Source: JABDGV01 sp964577935
GTDB lineage: Bacteria > Chlamydiota > Chlamydiia > Chlamydiales > FEN-1388
Direction: 5' to 3'
NCBI GenBank assembly: GCA_964577935.1
Contig: CAZOAJ010000013.1
Span: forward strand, 1-54,408
Length of the DNA: 54,408 bases
Made by a program: the position numbers and the translations under genes. The stretch's first letter is position 1. The number at the start of each line of letters is the position of its first letter. Below, in pieces: positions 16,663 to 24,886 of the stretch. The notes beneath the pieces are model-generated. The model searched no databases. It saw nothing but the letters and a program-made list of their open reading frames with translations, and had not been told where the DNA came from.

Positions 16663-18054
16663 ATGAAATTTGAATTCTCGACGGCATTATCTTATATTCT
16701 TCCTAAGCGAAGCCAGCTCTCCATTTCCTTTATCGGCATTCTTGCTATTTTAATGATTTCGGCCGTCGTATGGCTATCTATTGTTTTTTTTTCAGTATCG
16801 GATGGATTTTCCAAGCGCTGGTCTGAAAGTATTTCAAGCCTCTTAGGAAATGTCAGAATTACTCCAACCCAGGCCTATTACTCATCTCAAAGTTATAAAA
16901 TTGACCTCTACTCAGCTAAAAGCTCATATAAAAGCCTTTACTTGAGCGAGAAAGCAAAACAAGTAGATGCTCCCTACGATGCAGAGATCGATCCTCCCCT
17001 CCCAACAGGCATGGAGTCTGCGTCTTTCCCAAATCCGGCCCTAGAACTCGAAACACTTCTAAAGTCACTCAAAAATACTTGCACCTATACTTCGTTTAGA
17101 GCTGCAACAGCCTATTTAGAAATCGATATATTAAGACAAAACGCACAACCAACAAGCCTCTCACAATATGCATTTTTGTTAGCCTTAGATAAGGAAGAAC
17201 CTCTCAGCAAGCCCGCTCCACTAACCCTCCCCTTAAGCTTTAAGCGAAGTGGTGCAATGATCGGAGATAGAGGAACGATTGAGTATACTGACATATCTGT
17301 AACAGGATCGAAAACAAAACTTCTCCCTATCTCAGTACAAGGTTTTTTTGATCCGGGCGTTTTACCCATCGGAGGAAAGCTTGTCCTCACATCTCAGAAG
17401 GTTATAGACATCATCCAACCAGAACCTATCCCTGATGCATTTTTTGCAACAAATGGATATTCTCTTTGGCCTAAATCTCACATTTCGCCTAAAGCTTTCC
17501 ACGAACTTATTGACCACGAAGTAAAAGAGGCTGGACTAAAGAGATACTTTAATGTCGAGAGCTTTGAACGCCTTGATTTCACCACTGAGCTCTTTCAACA
17601 GCTTGACAGTGAAAAGAACCTATTCAGACTGATCTCTCTGATTGTGATGGTGGTAGCCTGTTCGAATATTGTGTCTCTTCTTTTGATTCTCGTGCATTCG
17701 AAAAAACATGAGATCGCCATCTTTCGTGCATTGGGAGCAAGCAAGTCAAGCATCATGGTTGTTTTTGTTCTATCGGGTTTTTTAATTGGCGCACTAGGAA
17801 CAGCTATTGGAACTTTGGCGGCCTATGTAACGATGACACATATAGACCTCCTCCTGGGTTTTATTAGTTCAATACAAGGCCACGAGGTCTTATCGGAGCT
17901 CTATTACGGAACATCTATACCAAATACGGTGAGCTCTTCTTCTGCGCTTTTTACAATAATCTCGACCCTCGCCATTGCGGGTCTATCGGGATTTCTCTCT
18001 GCTTTTTCTGCTGTTCGGGTCAATGTTTCTGAAGCACTGCGAGGTGAAGGATGA
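16663..18054 (+). CDS. lolE: Lipoprotein-releasing ABC transporter permease (LolC/LolE family)
   Basis: 463 residues. Inner-membrane permease that, with LolD, extracts lipoproteins for transfer to the outer membrane. Topology fits the FtsX/MacB type: one N-terminal span (about 20-47), a large periplasmic domain (about 48-315), and three C-terminal spans (about 317-345, 362-390, 420-450) with HEIAIFRALGASKSSI, the cytoplasmic coupling helix motif. It ends in the ATGA overlap with lolD. Only one LolC/E-type gene is here, so the transporter may be a homodimer or use a paralogue elsewhere. Confidence 0.88.
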   Translation: MKFEFSTALSYILPKRSQLSISFIGILAILMISAVVWLSIVFFSVSDGFSKRWSESISSLLGNVRITPTQAYYSSQSYKIDLYSAKSSYKSLYLSEKAKQVDAPYDAEIDPPLPTGMESASFPNPALELETLLKSLKNTCTYTSFRAATAYLEIDILRQNAQPTSLSQYAFLLALDKEEPLSKPAPLTLPLSFKRSGAMIGDRGTIEYTDISVTGSKTKLLPISVQGFFDPGVLPIGGKLVLTSQKVIDIIQPEPIPDAFFATNGYSLWPKSHISPKAFHELIDHEVKEAGLKRYFNVESFERLDFTTELFQQLDSEKNLFRLISLIVMVVACSNIVSLLLILVHSKKHEIAIFRALGASKSSIMVVFVLSGFLIGALGTAIGTLAAYVTMTHIDLLLGFISSIQGHEVLSELYYGTSIPNTVSSSSALFTIISTLAIAGLSGFLSAFSAVRVNVSEALRGEG

Positions 18055-18701
18055 CCTCAATACTTCTCTCATGCAGAAACCTCAGCAAACAATTTGGACC
18101 TGAAAAGACTCTATTCTCCGATATTTCTTTCGATATTTTTCGCGGTGAAACCGTTGCTATTACAGGCAAATCTGGCTCTGGGAAAACAACTCTCTTACAC
18201 ATTCTGGCAACACTTGAGCCGCTTACAAGCGGATCCATATTCTTTAGCGACGATCTCCCGTATAAAAATATTCTTCACAATATTGGCTTTGTATTTCAGG
18301 GATTCCATCTTTTAGAAGACCGAACAGCTATTGAGAACATACTTCTGCCAGTACGAATTGCTGGGGTTAATTACGGAATCAAAAGAGATCAAGCTGATTA
18401 TTTGTTACGGAGACTTGAGATCACGCATCTTGCACATCAATATGTACGAAATCTCTCAGGAGGTGAGAAACAGCGAGTTGCCATCGCACGCGCTCTTATT
18501 TTGGATCCACCTCTTATATTTGCCGATGAACCAACAGGCAACTTGGATCGTGAAACAGGGGCGACTATCCAAAAACTTCTTCTTGAAATATCTCAAGAGA
18601 GGAATCGATCTCTTCTTCTTGTCACTCATGATAGGGATTTTGCTCTCAACTGCACAAAGCAGTATGAATTGAGTAATTCCACGCTTATTTTGTACCCATA
18701 G
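18051..18701 (+). CDS. lolD: Lipoprotein-releasing ABC transporter ATPase
   Basis: 216 residues. ATPase partner of the permease immediately upstream (4-nt overlap). Walker A GKSGSGKTTLL, Q-loop VFQGFHLL, signature LSGGEKQRVAIARAL, Walker B LIFADEPTGNLD and switch His in LLVTHD are all intact. The QGFHLL and EPTGNLD forms are typical of the LolD/MacB/FtsE group. No clear terminator follows. Confidence 0.92.
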   Translation: MTSILLSCRNLSKQFGPEKTLFSDISFDIFRGETVAITGKSGSGKTTLLHILATLEPLTSGSIFFSDDLPYKNILHNIGFVFQGFHLLEDRTAIENILLPVRIAGVNYGIKRDQADYLLRRLEITHLAHQYVRNLSGGEKQRVAIARALILDPPLIFADEPTGNLDRETGATIQKLLLEISQERNRSLLLVTHDRDFALNCTKQYELSNSTLILYP

Positions 18702-18849
18702 AAAACAATTCTTGATTTAAGTCACCAACGCTACAAAAACGTTACAGTGTTGTCACTCTTCTCTTGCACCTTATAGAGAGCATTTTTAAAATCACCAGGA
18801 TTTTATAGTTTTATTTAAAACATTTTTTTAATTAAAACTTACAATTTGA

Positions 18850-18855
18850 TATAAT
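18850..18855 (+). promoter_or_regulatory. Possible -10 box for the GIY-YIG gene
   Basis: A perfect TATAAT lies 24 bases before the ATG at 18880 in a very AT-rich 178-nt gap. The -35 position is poor (TTTAAT). An inverted repeat TTAAC/GTTAA follows at 18855-18870 and could be an operator. Weak call. Confidence 0.35.
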
Positions 18856-18879
18856 TAACCTTAATGTTAATACAAACGT

Positions 18880-20040
18880 ATGACGATAGCAGAGATTCAT
18901 AACTCTTTCATCACGCCAACACCTTCACCCTTTTCAACCCCACCCAGAAAATCTTCAAGCAATCGGCCTATTGGGTTAATGTCGCCAACTCAGGTGTCGA
19001 CTCCACAATCTCTATTTCAACAAGCGATTCTTGATTCTGTACCTCAAGAAACGCCTTATCGAGAATATCCGGTCTATCTTGATGCCAAGACAAAGAAAGT
19101 CAGAATAGATCTCACTCCAAAAATAAAGAAATATTTTAAAAACAATAAAGTATCCGTTATCTATCAATTCAAAAACGCTTTAACACAAAAAACTAAGATA
19201 GGTCAAACTGGAGACATTCTGACCCGTATTCGCCGGTACAAATCTGAATTTAACTCCAAAAAACACAAGTCTCTTCTCAAAACAGCTATTACTTCAGGAG
19301 ATCGCTTCACAGTCCGTGTCATACATATAGCGAAGGCTGAAGAAAATATTGATACGCTAGAAACAGCCTACATTCAAAAGTACGATTCAATTCGAAGTGG
19401 TTATAATGAACGGAAAGGAGGCGGCGGATCAAAACCACTTGGTATAAAGGCTCGTAATTTCTCCCCCAATACTAAGGCTCACATCTTTGAAACGATTGAT
19501 AAAGTCTATAAGAGCCCGACAAGAAAAGCCTATTTTCAGCGAAATCCTGAAACAGGTCGAATAAAATTAGTCGCACGAAAAGATATTATTGAATCGAAAG
19601 ATTGCGAAAGCATGAATGAAGGATTCATCTATAAAATCACACGACTTAATGATGACGGGACTGAAGAAATCTACATCGGAAAGAAGAGAATAAAAGCTCA
19701 AAATAGCGCTAAAAAAACAAACCAAGAGGTCAGAGCAGCATTTCGAAAACGGATGAGAGAACATGTCTTTGGTGGTAATCATATAGATCAAAACCGCTTC
19801 AAAAATTCTAAGCTCTACAAATCTCTCAATAGATCTCCTGAACGTTTTAGAGCTGTAGCGATAAACACTTCAAAAGTTGCAAGGCGTCTTTTTAATGCTG
19901 AAGAGAGCCCAATCAATCAAGATCATCCTCTTAAAAAAAATCCGCTTACTCTCGAAGAGTTAGAGAGGATTAATATTGAATATCATGACTCCTATGAGAA
20001 TGGATTAAACGGTGATAAAGGAGGAGGAGGAGGAGGTTAA
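18880..20040 (+). CDS. Tandem GIY-YIG domain protein
   Basis: 386 residues. The first 60 are Pro/Ser/Thr-rich and disordered, resembling a secretion leader rather than a Sec signal. Two GIY-YIG nuclease-like domains follow. Domain 1 (about 92-184) has VIYQF...KIGQT, Arg116, Glu161 and GYNERKGGGG. Domain 2 (about 248-386) has FIYKIT...IYIGKK, Arg290 and GLNGDK followed by six glycines. The N-x(2,3)-GGGG ending in both copies is the usual close of GIY-YIG endonuclease domains, so this is an internal duplication. The family cuts DNA; whether these copies are active, and on what target, is unknown. No intron or intein is seen around it, so homing is not indicated. Confidence 0.8.
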   Translation: MTIAEIHNSFITPTPSPFSTPPRKSSSNRPIGLMSPTQVSTPQSLFQQAILDSVPQETPYREYPVYLDAKTKKVRIDLTPKIKKYFKNNKVSVIYQFKNALTQKTKIGQTGDILTRIRRYKSEFNSKKHKSLLKTAITSGDRFTVRVIHIAKAEENIDTLETAYIQKYDSIRSGYNERKGGGGSKPLGIKARNFSPNTKAHIFETIDKVYKSPTRKAYFQRNPETGRIKLVARKDIIESKDCESMNEGFIYKITRLNDDGTEEIYIGKKRIKAQNSAKKTNQEVRAAFRKRMREHVFGGNHIDQNRFKNSKLYKSLNRSPERFRAVAINTSKVARRLFNAEESPINQDHPLKKNPLTLEELERINIEYHDSYENGLNGDKGGGGGG

Positions 20041-20093
20041 TCCACGAATTGGTTCAACTAGATATTAATAGAATATTAAATTAGTATTAGATC

Positions 20094-20984
20094 ATGGAAT
20101 TAGGCAACAATATGAATTTAACGTCCCTGTATTCAGACTTAGCTCAACAATTCACACTCAAGCTTCTCGAAAATTCAGATACGCTCATGAGTGAAGCCAA
20201 CGACCTCCTTTCAGGAAAAAGAGGACGTCTTTCACTTGGCCTCGGGGCAAGTAACAAAGAGATCTCGCTTATCGTCATTGGCCACAATATCACTATGGCA
20301 GCAAACGAAGACACAGCGACCCCTGGAATACGAACAGCTGAAGAGACTCTTAAAAGCGTCCTCAAGTTATTTTCAAATAACCGAGCTCTTATCGAACAAG
20401 CTCAAATGGTCAATGGTAAATCTGAAAAAATATTCTACGGTGGTTCAAACCTAATTCAAGCCCTACAAAACTCTACCGACACCTCGGCAGATATTCATAT
20501 TCAGCCTGCAAAAATCCAAGAGGTTCTAAAAACTGTGAAGGGAGCATCGCTCGTCTCTTTAAGTGATGAGGAAATGGCTCACGCAGAGGAAGCAATTCTC
20601 AAAAGCATTGATGAGCAGATATTGCACTCTAAACCAAATGGAGCTAAAAACCCTATTGATCCACCCCCTGTTTCCCAGCAGATAGACAGATCAGCTCTTA
20701 AAAAACCGGAAAAGAAAGAAGATATAACCTCTTCCGATTTGCTTTTTGCAAAGATGGTTGGCAGCGTGACTGAGCGCTATATTAAACGGCAAGATACGCT
20801 TCGTGAGCAAGAAAGAAAGCTAGAAGCAGAACGTGAACATGTAGACGCGAAAAAACGCGCTGATAAAAAATCTGAAGAAAAGCATTTCCAGATAAAGAAA
20901 AGCGAAATCGATAAGCAAGGAAACAGAATTGAGATCACTCGTTCTGAAATCCAAGCGCAAGGGATGACAGCTCGTGATGATTAA
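20094..20984 (+). CDS. Uncharacterised protein with C-terminal coiled coil
   Basis: 296 residues (ATG 20094; ATG 20112 also possible). No recognised domain, signal peptide or membrane span. Residues 1-150 look globular. A Pro-rich linker (about 183-200) is followed from about 225 by a highly charged coiled coil (TERYIKRQDTLREQERKLEA onward). It lies 53 nt after the GIY-YIG gene and may be cotranscribed. Its stop shares bases with the stop of the convergent DUF2937 gene. Possibly a secreted or scaffold protein; function unknown. Confidence 0.7.
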   Translation: MELGNNMNLTSLYSDLAQQFTLKLLENSDTLMSEANDLLSGKRGRLSLGLGASNKEISLIVIGHNITMAANEDTATPGIRTAEETLKSVLKLFSNNRALIEQAQMVNGKSEKIFYGGSNLIQALQNSTDTSADIHIQPAKIQEVLKTVKGASLVSLSDEEMAHAEEAILKSIDEQILHSKPNGAKNPIDPPPVSQQIDRSALKKPEKKEDITSSDLLFAKMVGSVTERYIKRQDTLREQERKLEAEREHVDAKKRADKKSEEKHFQIKKSEIDKQGNRIEITRSEIQAQGMTARDD

Positions 20985-21496
20985 CTCTTTTCCACGAGGG
21001 GTTTTACAGCACGCCGTTTGAAAAGAGAAGATATGGCGCTTGAAATCATCACAGCTATTAAAAGACCTAAAGCCATCCAAACCAAAGTTTGGATGGTAAA
21101 ACTTAGTCCAAATGTAAAGTTTTTTATTGTGGCCTGAGCAACTTCCAAGTCCAGATATCTAAGAAAAGCAAATGGTTTTTCATACCAAGTCGCATACAAG
21201 AGCTTATGGTAGCCCAGTTCCAGCGCATTCATTCGAACAACCGAGTCCTCCATAATTTTTGCCTGCACATGGACCATGGGATCTGAGACCGAACTCAGTT
21301 TAGAGATATACTGACTGATGTTCATATTAAAGAGCTCTGCAGCCTGAGTGTATTTACTTACAATTTTTTGAGCTTCTGCCACATGTCCTGAAAGCCGAGT
21401 TTCATAGAGTTCAATGAATCTCGGAACTTGGCTCATGCCAAGCGCTAACACAAGACAAAAAATCCGATCGATAATAGAGCTAAAAAATCGTTTCAT
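20981..21496 (-). CDS. DUF2937 family membrane protein
   Basis: 171 residues from ATG 21496. A GTG at 21526 would add ten residues ahead of the hydrophobic N-terminus and is less likely. The order is an N-terminal span (about 9-25), SQVPRFIELYETRLSGHVAEA, a helical periplasmic region and a C-terminal span (about 130-155). This matches the DUF2937 layout, whose members start DR-hydrophobic-QxPxFxxxYxxRLxGHxxEA. Function of the family is unknown. The stop TAA is formed within TTAA shared with the upstream convergent gene. Confidence 0.75.
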   Translation of the reverse strand: MKRFFSSIIDRIFCLVLALGMSQVPRFIELYETRLSGHVAEAQKIVSKYTQAAELFNMNISQYISKLSSVSDPMVHVQAKIMEDSVVRMNALELGYHKLLYATWYEKPFAFLRYLDLEVAQATIKNFTFGLSFTIQTLVWMALGLLIAVMISSAISSLFKRRAVKPLVEKS

Positions 21497-21636
21497 AAAC
21501 TTAATATATACATCTCTAAAAAGCACACTGCCCTATCTATACCATAGGACAGCTCTTCTTGAATCTATCATTCCACATCTCACATATCAACTTATTTGCT
21601 TGCATGGTACATACTTGAAACAAAACTTCCAGCAAT

Positions 21637-22647
21637 ATGGTAATAACAATGAAGAGCGCTCTCCTCTTATTAAACCTTGGTACCCCAGAGCAACCGGAAC
21701 CCGCATATATAAAGCGTTACTTACAAGAGTTTCTTCTAGATGAACGAGTACTCGACATCAATCCTATCTCAAGAAATATTCTTGTTCGCGGCATCATCGC
21801 ACCCAGACGCTCAAAACCATTAGCAGAAAACTATAAAGAAATTTGGACGGATCAGGGATCTCCCCTTTTGAAATACACCAAAAACATCACAGATAAGCTG
21901 CAAGAAGATCTTGGCAAAGAGTGGCTTGTAAAATTTGCCATGCGATACCAATCACCATCTATTGAATCAGTCCTGAAAAAACTCGAAGCAGAGCCTCTGC
22001 GCGAACTGATAATACTCCCCCTCTATCCTCAATATGCTTCTGCCACCACGGGCTCATCTCTTGAAAAGGTTTTTACTGTTCTATCTAAATGGAAAACCAT
22101 TCCGCAAACCCGTGTGATTTCACACTTTTGCGATCACCCAGCATTTATTGAGAGTTATGCTGAGGCGATTAATCAGGTTTTATTTTCTCATAAAGATCCA
22201 TTCGAAAAGCTTATTATCAGCTTTCACAGCCTTCCTGAAAGGCAATTAAAAAAAGCTCACTCATCATGTCTTTCGGAATCATGCTGCTCAAGCGAAAAGC
22301 AATGCTATAAAGCTCATTGCATACGGACCTATAATGCCCTTCTAAAACAATTACAAAGAACTTCTGAAAACACACTCCTCACATTTCAGTCGCGATTTGG
22401 GAAAGATCCTTGGATTGGTCCAGAAACACTTTCAACCGTGCAAAAACTAGGCAAAAATGGGATCAAACGAATTGCTATTGTGTCTCCTTCATTTGTTGCC
22501 GATTGCATTGAAACAATTTATGAATTGGGGCACGAAGTGCGAGACGCCTTCATTGAATCTGGAGGAACCAATTGTCAAATTATTCCAGCTTTAAATGATT
22601 CAACAGCATGGTCAAAAGCTCTGCAAAGGATAGCTTTCAATGGATAG
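21637..22647 (+). CDS. hemH: Ferrochelatase with Cys-rich insert
   Basis: 336 residues (ATG 21637; ATG 21649, giving MKSALLLLNLGTP, is equally good). It inserts ferrous iron into protoporphyrin IX or coproporphyrin III. Motifs: LLNLGTPEQPEP, RYQSPSI, ILPLYPQYASATTGS, SFHSLPER with catalytic His197, QSRFGKDPWIGP and SPSFVADCIETIYELGHE. Between the His and the usual YxxxC region there is an insert of about ten residues bearing cysteines at 211, 216, 217, 223 and 228. An internal four-Cys segment of this sort binds a [2Fe-2S] cluster in the Bdellovibrio/Myxococcus-type ferrochelatases. It overlaps the RDD gene by 8 nt. Confidence 0.94.
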   Translation: MVITMKSALLLLNLGTPEQPEPAYIKRYLQEFLLDERVLDINPISRNILVRGIIAPRRSKPLAENYKEIWTDQGSPLLKYTKNITDKLQEDLGKEWLVKFAMRYQSPSIESVLKKLEAEPLRELIILPLYPQYASATTGSSLEKVFTVLSKWKTIPQTRVISHFCDHPAFIESYAEAINQVLFSHKDPFEKLIISFHSLPERQLKKAHSSCLSESCCSSEKQCYKAHCIRTYNALLKQLQRTSENTLLTFQSRFGKDPWIGPETLSTVQKLGKNGIKRIAIVSPSFVADCIETIYELGHEVRDAFIESGGTNCQIIPALNDSTAWSKALQRIAFNG

Positions 22648-23047
22648 TACCCCCGAATCTCTTACTCCAGCCCATCCATTTAGGCGATTATGCGCCCTTG
22701 GAATTGACTTTGTACTCCTTGGAATTTGCACATCGTTTATATGGCTTCATTATTTCTGGATGGAACCGATTCTCTTCTTAGCCTATTTTTCTCTTATGGA
22801 AAGCTCTCAACTGAAAGCAACTGTTGGAAAAAAGCTTCTTGGCATTCAAGTAGTCGATGTTCAAGGTCAGACGCTCAGCTTTCCAAGAGCCTTAGGACGA
22901 AATTTGTGCAAACTCCTGGGACTTCCTATTTTAATCTTTTTTGCTATTCCGATGCTTTTTTCAGACATGAACCAAGGCCTTCATGATATGGCTGTCGATT
23001 CGTATGTAGTAAAAGCACCGGATAAAGATATTTCAAAACAAAGTTAG
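22640..23047 (+). CDS. RDD family membrane protein
   Basis: 135 residues. Characteristic RDD layout: RRLCALGIDFVLLG in the first span (conserved Arg and Asp), a second span (about 44-56), the intermembrane motif ATVGKKLLGIQVVD, RALGRN, a third span, and NQGLHDMAVDSYVV at the end. These small inner-membrane proteins have no firmly established general function; some act in ion exchange or quality control. It overlaps hemH and its stop shares bases with the DUF378 gene on the other strand. Confidence 0.85.
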   Translation: MDSTPESLTPAHPFRRLCALGIDFVLLGICTSFIWLHYFWMEPILFLAYFSLMESSQLKATVGKKLLGIQVVDVQGQTLSFPRALGRNLCKLLGLPILIFFAIPMLFSDMNQGLHDMAVDSYVVKAPDKDISKQS

Positions 23048-23265
23048 GACCTGCATTTTCCATTCCAGCGACACTGTATTTTTTGCCAGCATAGCGCCTG
23101 ATACAATGCAGAAAGACCTACTAAGTCATAAACAATACGAGCCATCATACTTCCATCTCCAAACAGGGCCGCTACCAGATCAAAGTCAAAAAATCCTACT
23201 AAGCCCCAATTAAGCCCCCCAATGACCAAGAGAACAGCCGCAAGAACATCCAGTGCCTTCATCAT
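23044..23265 (-). CDS. DUF378 family membrane protein
   Basis: 73 residues from ATG 23265, chosen because GAGG lies seven bases upstream. Upstream ATGs at 23277 and 23319 would extend it without resemblance to the family. Two spans: ALDVLAAVLLVIGGLNWGLVGFF and MARIVYDLVGLSALYQAL, with the family hallmark LNWGLVGFFDFDLVAALFG. The tail is short, basic and carries two cysteines. Function of DUF378 is unknown. Confidence 0.85.
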   Translation of the reverse strand: MMKALDVLAAVLLVIGGLNWGLVGFFDFDLVAALFGDGSMMARIVYDLVGLSALYQALCWQKIQCRWNGKCRS

Positions 23266-23350
23266 ACAAAACCTCATATTGTTTAGATTCTTTTCGCTAT
23301 AACTAAACGAAAATTCCATGTAAATAAAAAATACATGTATATCAAAACTT

Positions 23351-24220
23351 ATGAAGAAAATTCTTATTTCAGATAAACATTGGATTAAACCACTACTCGA
23401 ACAAATCAGGCCTAGCCTTTCTGAATATTCGTTCGCAAATCTGTTTCTTTTTCAACCAACACATTGGTATGAATGGTTTGAGCACAATGAACATCGATTT
23501 ATTAAAGGGCTTTCATATACATCTGAATGGTTTTTAATGCCTCTCTTTAGACCTCAAGAGTCAAACCTCAAACTGATACGAGAAGCTTTTGAATTGAGTC
23601 AAGCGAGTTACATTTATCCTATTGATGAAGAGTCCAAACAAATCTTTACCCCACAAGAGTGGAAATTCGCCTCTTTTATCTCTGAAAGTGACTATATATA
23701 TTCTACTGAAAGCATACGCACTTATTCTGGTCGAGCACTGGATGGAAGACGAAACCTCGTACACAAGTTTCTAGATCACGCAAAAATTAGGACAGAATCA
23801 ATTACGACAAACTCTCTCCTTGATGCTGAAAAAACAATCTTGAACTGGTACCACGAAATGAAAACAGCAGAACATGAAGTTACCGCGTGCCTTTCCGCAT
23901 TAAAAAACTGGAAAGAGTTGGACTTATCTGGTCGAATAACGTATGTGGATGAAAAACCATCCGGTATAGCAATTGGAGAGCAGTTAAACCAAAACACCTA
24001 CTTGGTTCATTTTGCGAAAGCAAATTCAAGCGAAAAAGGCATTTATCAGTATATCTACCAAGATCTTGCTCGCGCGATTCCAAACGATCTGATCTATCTT
24101 AATTGGGAACAGGATCTTGGAATTGATGGCTTAAGAAATGCAAAAGAGGCATATAAACCTCTTTCGCATTATGTAAAATGGCGTATATCTCCTGCTTCTA
24201 ACGGGAACACGAAACATTAA
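23351..24220 (+). CDS. DUF2156 (phosphatidylglycerol lysyltransferase-like C-terminal domain) protein
   Basis: 289 residues. The double acetyltransferase-like fold of DUF2156 is indicated by LSEYSFANLFLFQ, DYIYSTESIRTYSGRALDGRRNLVHKF and the terminal LNWEQDLGIDGLRNAKEAYKP. These free-standing domains resemble the catalytic part of MprF/aminoacyl-lipid transferases, but no membrane flippase part is present and the substrate is unknown. The 3' end overlaps the convergent lipoprotein gene by 23 nt. ATG start at 23351. Confidence 0.85.
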   Translation: MKKILISDKHWIKPLLEQIRPSLSEYSFANLFLFQPTHWYEWFEHNEHRFIKGLSYTSEWFLMPLFRPQESNLKLIREAFELSQASYIYPIDEESKQIFTPQEWKFASFISESDYIYSTESIRTYSGRALDGRRNLVHKFLDHAKIRTESITTNSLLDAEKTILNWYHEMKTAEHEVTACLSALKNWKELDLSGRITYVDEKPSGIAIGEQLNQNTYLVHFAKANSSEKGIYQYIYQDLARAIPNDLIYLNWEQDLGIDGLRNAKEAYKPLSHYVKWRISPASNGNTKH

Positions 24221-24809
24221 ATTTGATCGCTTCGCGAGTATCTCTGTCGATCAGTTTAATCGAAAACGCTTCCTTGTATGAAGCCATAGGACAAAAAACA
24301 ATCCCTGTAAACTTAGTATGAGGCAAGATAACTTGTTGATTTATCGTCTTTTGTCGATAGTCGCTTATAAGTGAGTTATTCGCATTATGCGACTTAACTC
24401 CATCGACAATAGCCGGAATTGCAAAAGGCCACGCAAAAACGGCAGCAACACCATACCCTGTAGAACGCCCTACCGTAGAAGTTTCTACAGTATTTGCAAC
24501 GTCCTGATCTGTGGCTAAATTTAAATCGATACCATCTTTAGATATCAACAAATAGCGATTAGTATCATTTTGAACAGTAATTTGTATTGGCTGAAACCCT
24601 TGTGCAAGCACATCTCTATCAAGGTATTTTAAACTATCGCTTTTGGTAAAAGCCTTAACAATAACTGTAACCCCCTGCTCGGTATAAGCATTCCCCACAA
24701 ATTCAGTCATAGACTTATCAAGGGGCTGCGATTTATACTTTGCACAAGACGAGACTACAGCGCCAAAAATGAAAAAGAAAATACAAGTTTTTCTAAATAC
24801 CTTTTTCAT
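24198..24809 (-). CDS. Putative lipoprotein
   Basis: 203 residues from ATG 24809, preceded by GGAG at about nine bases. The basic-hydrophobic leader ends in the lipobox VSSC (Cys22). The mature part contains a beta-rich segment (GVTVIVKAFTKSDSLKYLDRD, QITVQNDTNRYLLIS) and a glycine-rich hydrophobic stretch (GRSTGYGVAAVFAWPFAIPAIVDG) seen in some envelope lipoproteins. I do not recognise a family. Probably attached to the outer membrane or periplasmic face. Confidence 0.75.
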   Translation of the reverse strand: MKKVFRKTCIFFFIFGAVVSSCAKYKSQPLDKSMTEFVGNAYTEQGVTVIVKAFTKSDSLKYLDRDVLAQGFQPIQITVQNDTNRYLLISKDGIDLNLATDQDVANTVETSTVGRSTGYGVAAVFAWPFAIPAIVDGVKSHNANNSLISDYRQKTINQQVILPHTKFTGIVFCPMASYKEAFSIKLIDRDTREAIKFNVSCSR

Positions 24810-24886
24810 AAAGTGCACTCCACATACATAGTTTTGATTCTTATGGTAATCTATTTTTTACTACAACCTTATTTCTTGAAGAAGTT

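Noticed and set aside
18880..20040. Homing endonuclease of an intron
   Set aside because: No interrupted host gene or intron-like flanks are visible, and the protein has its own promoter-like region and a disordered leader.
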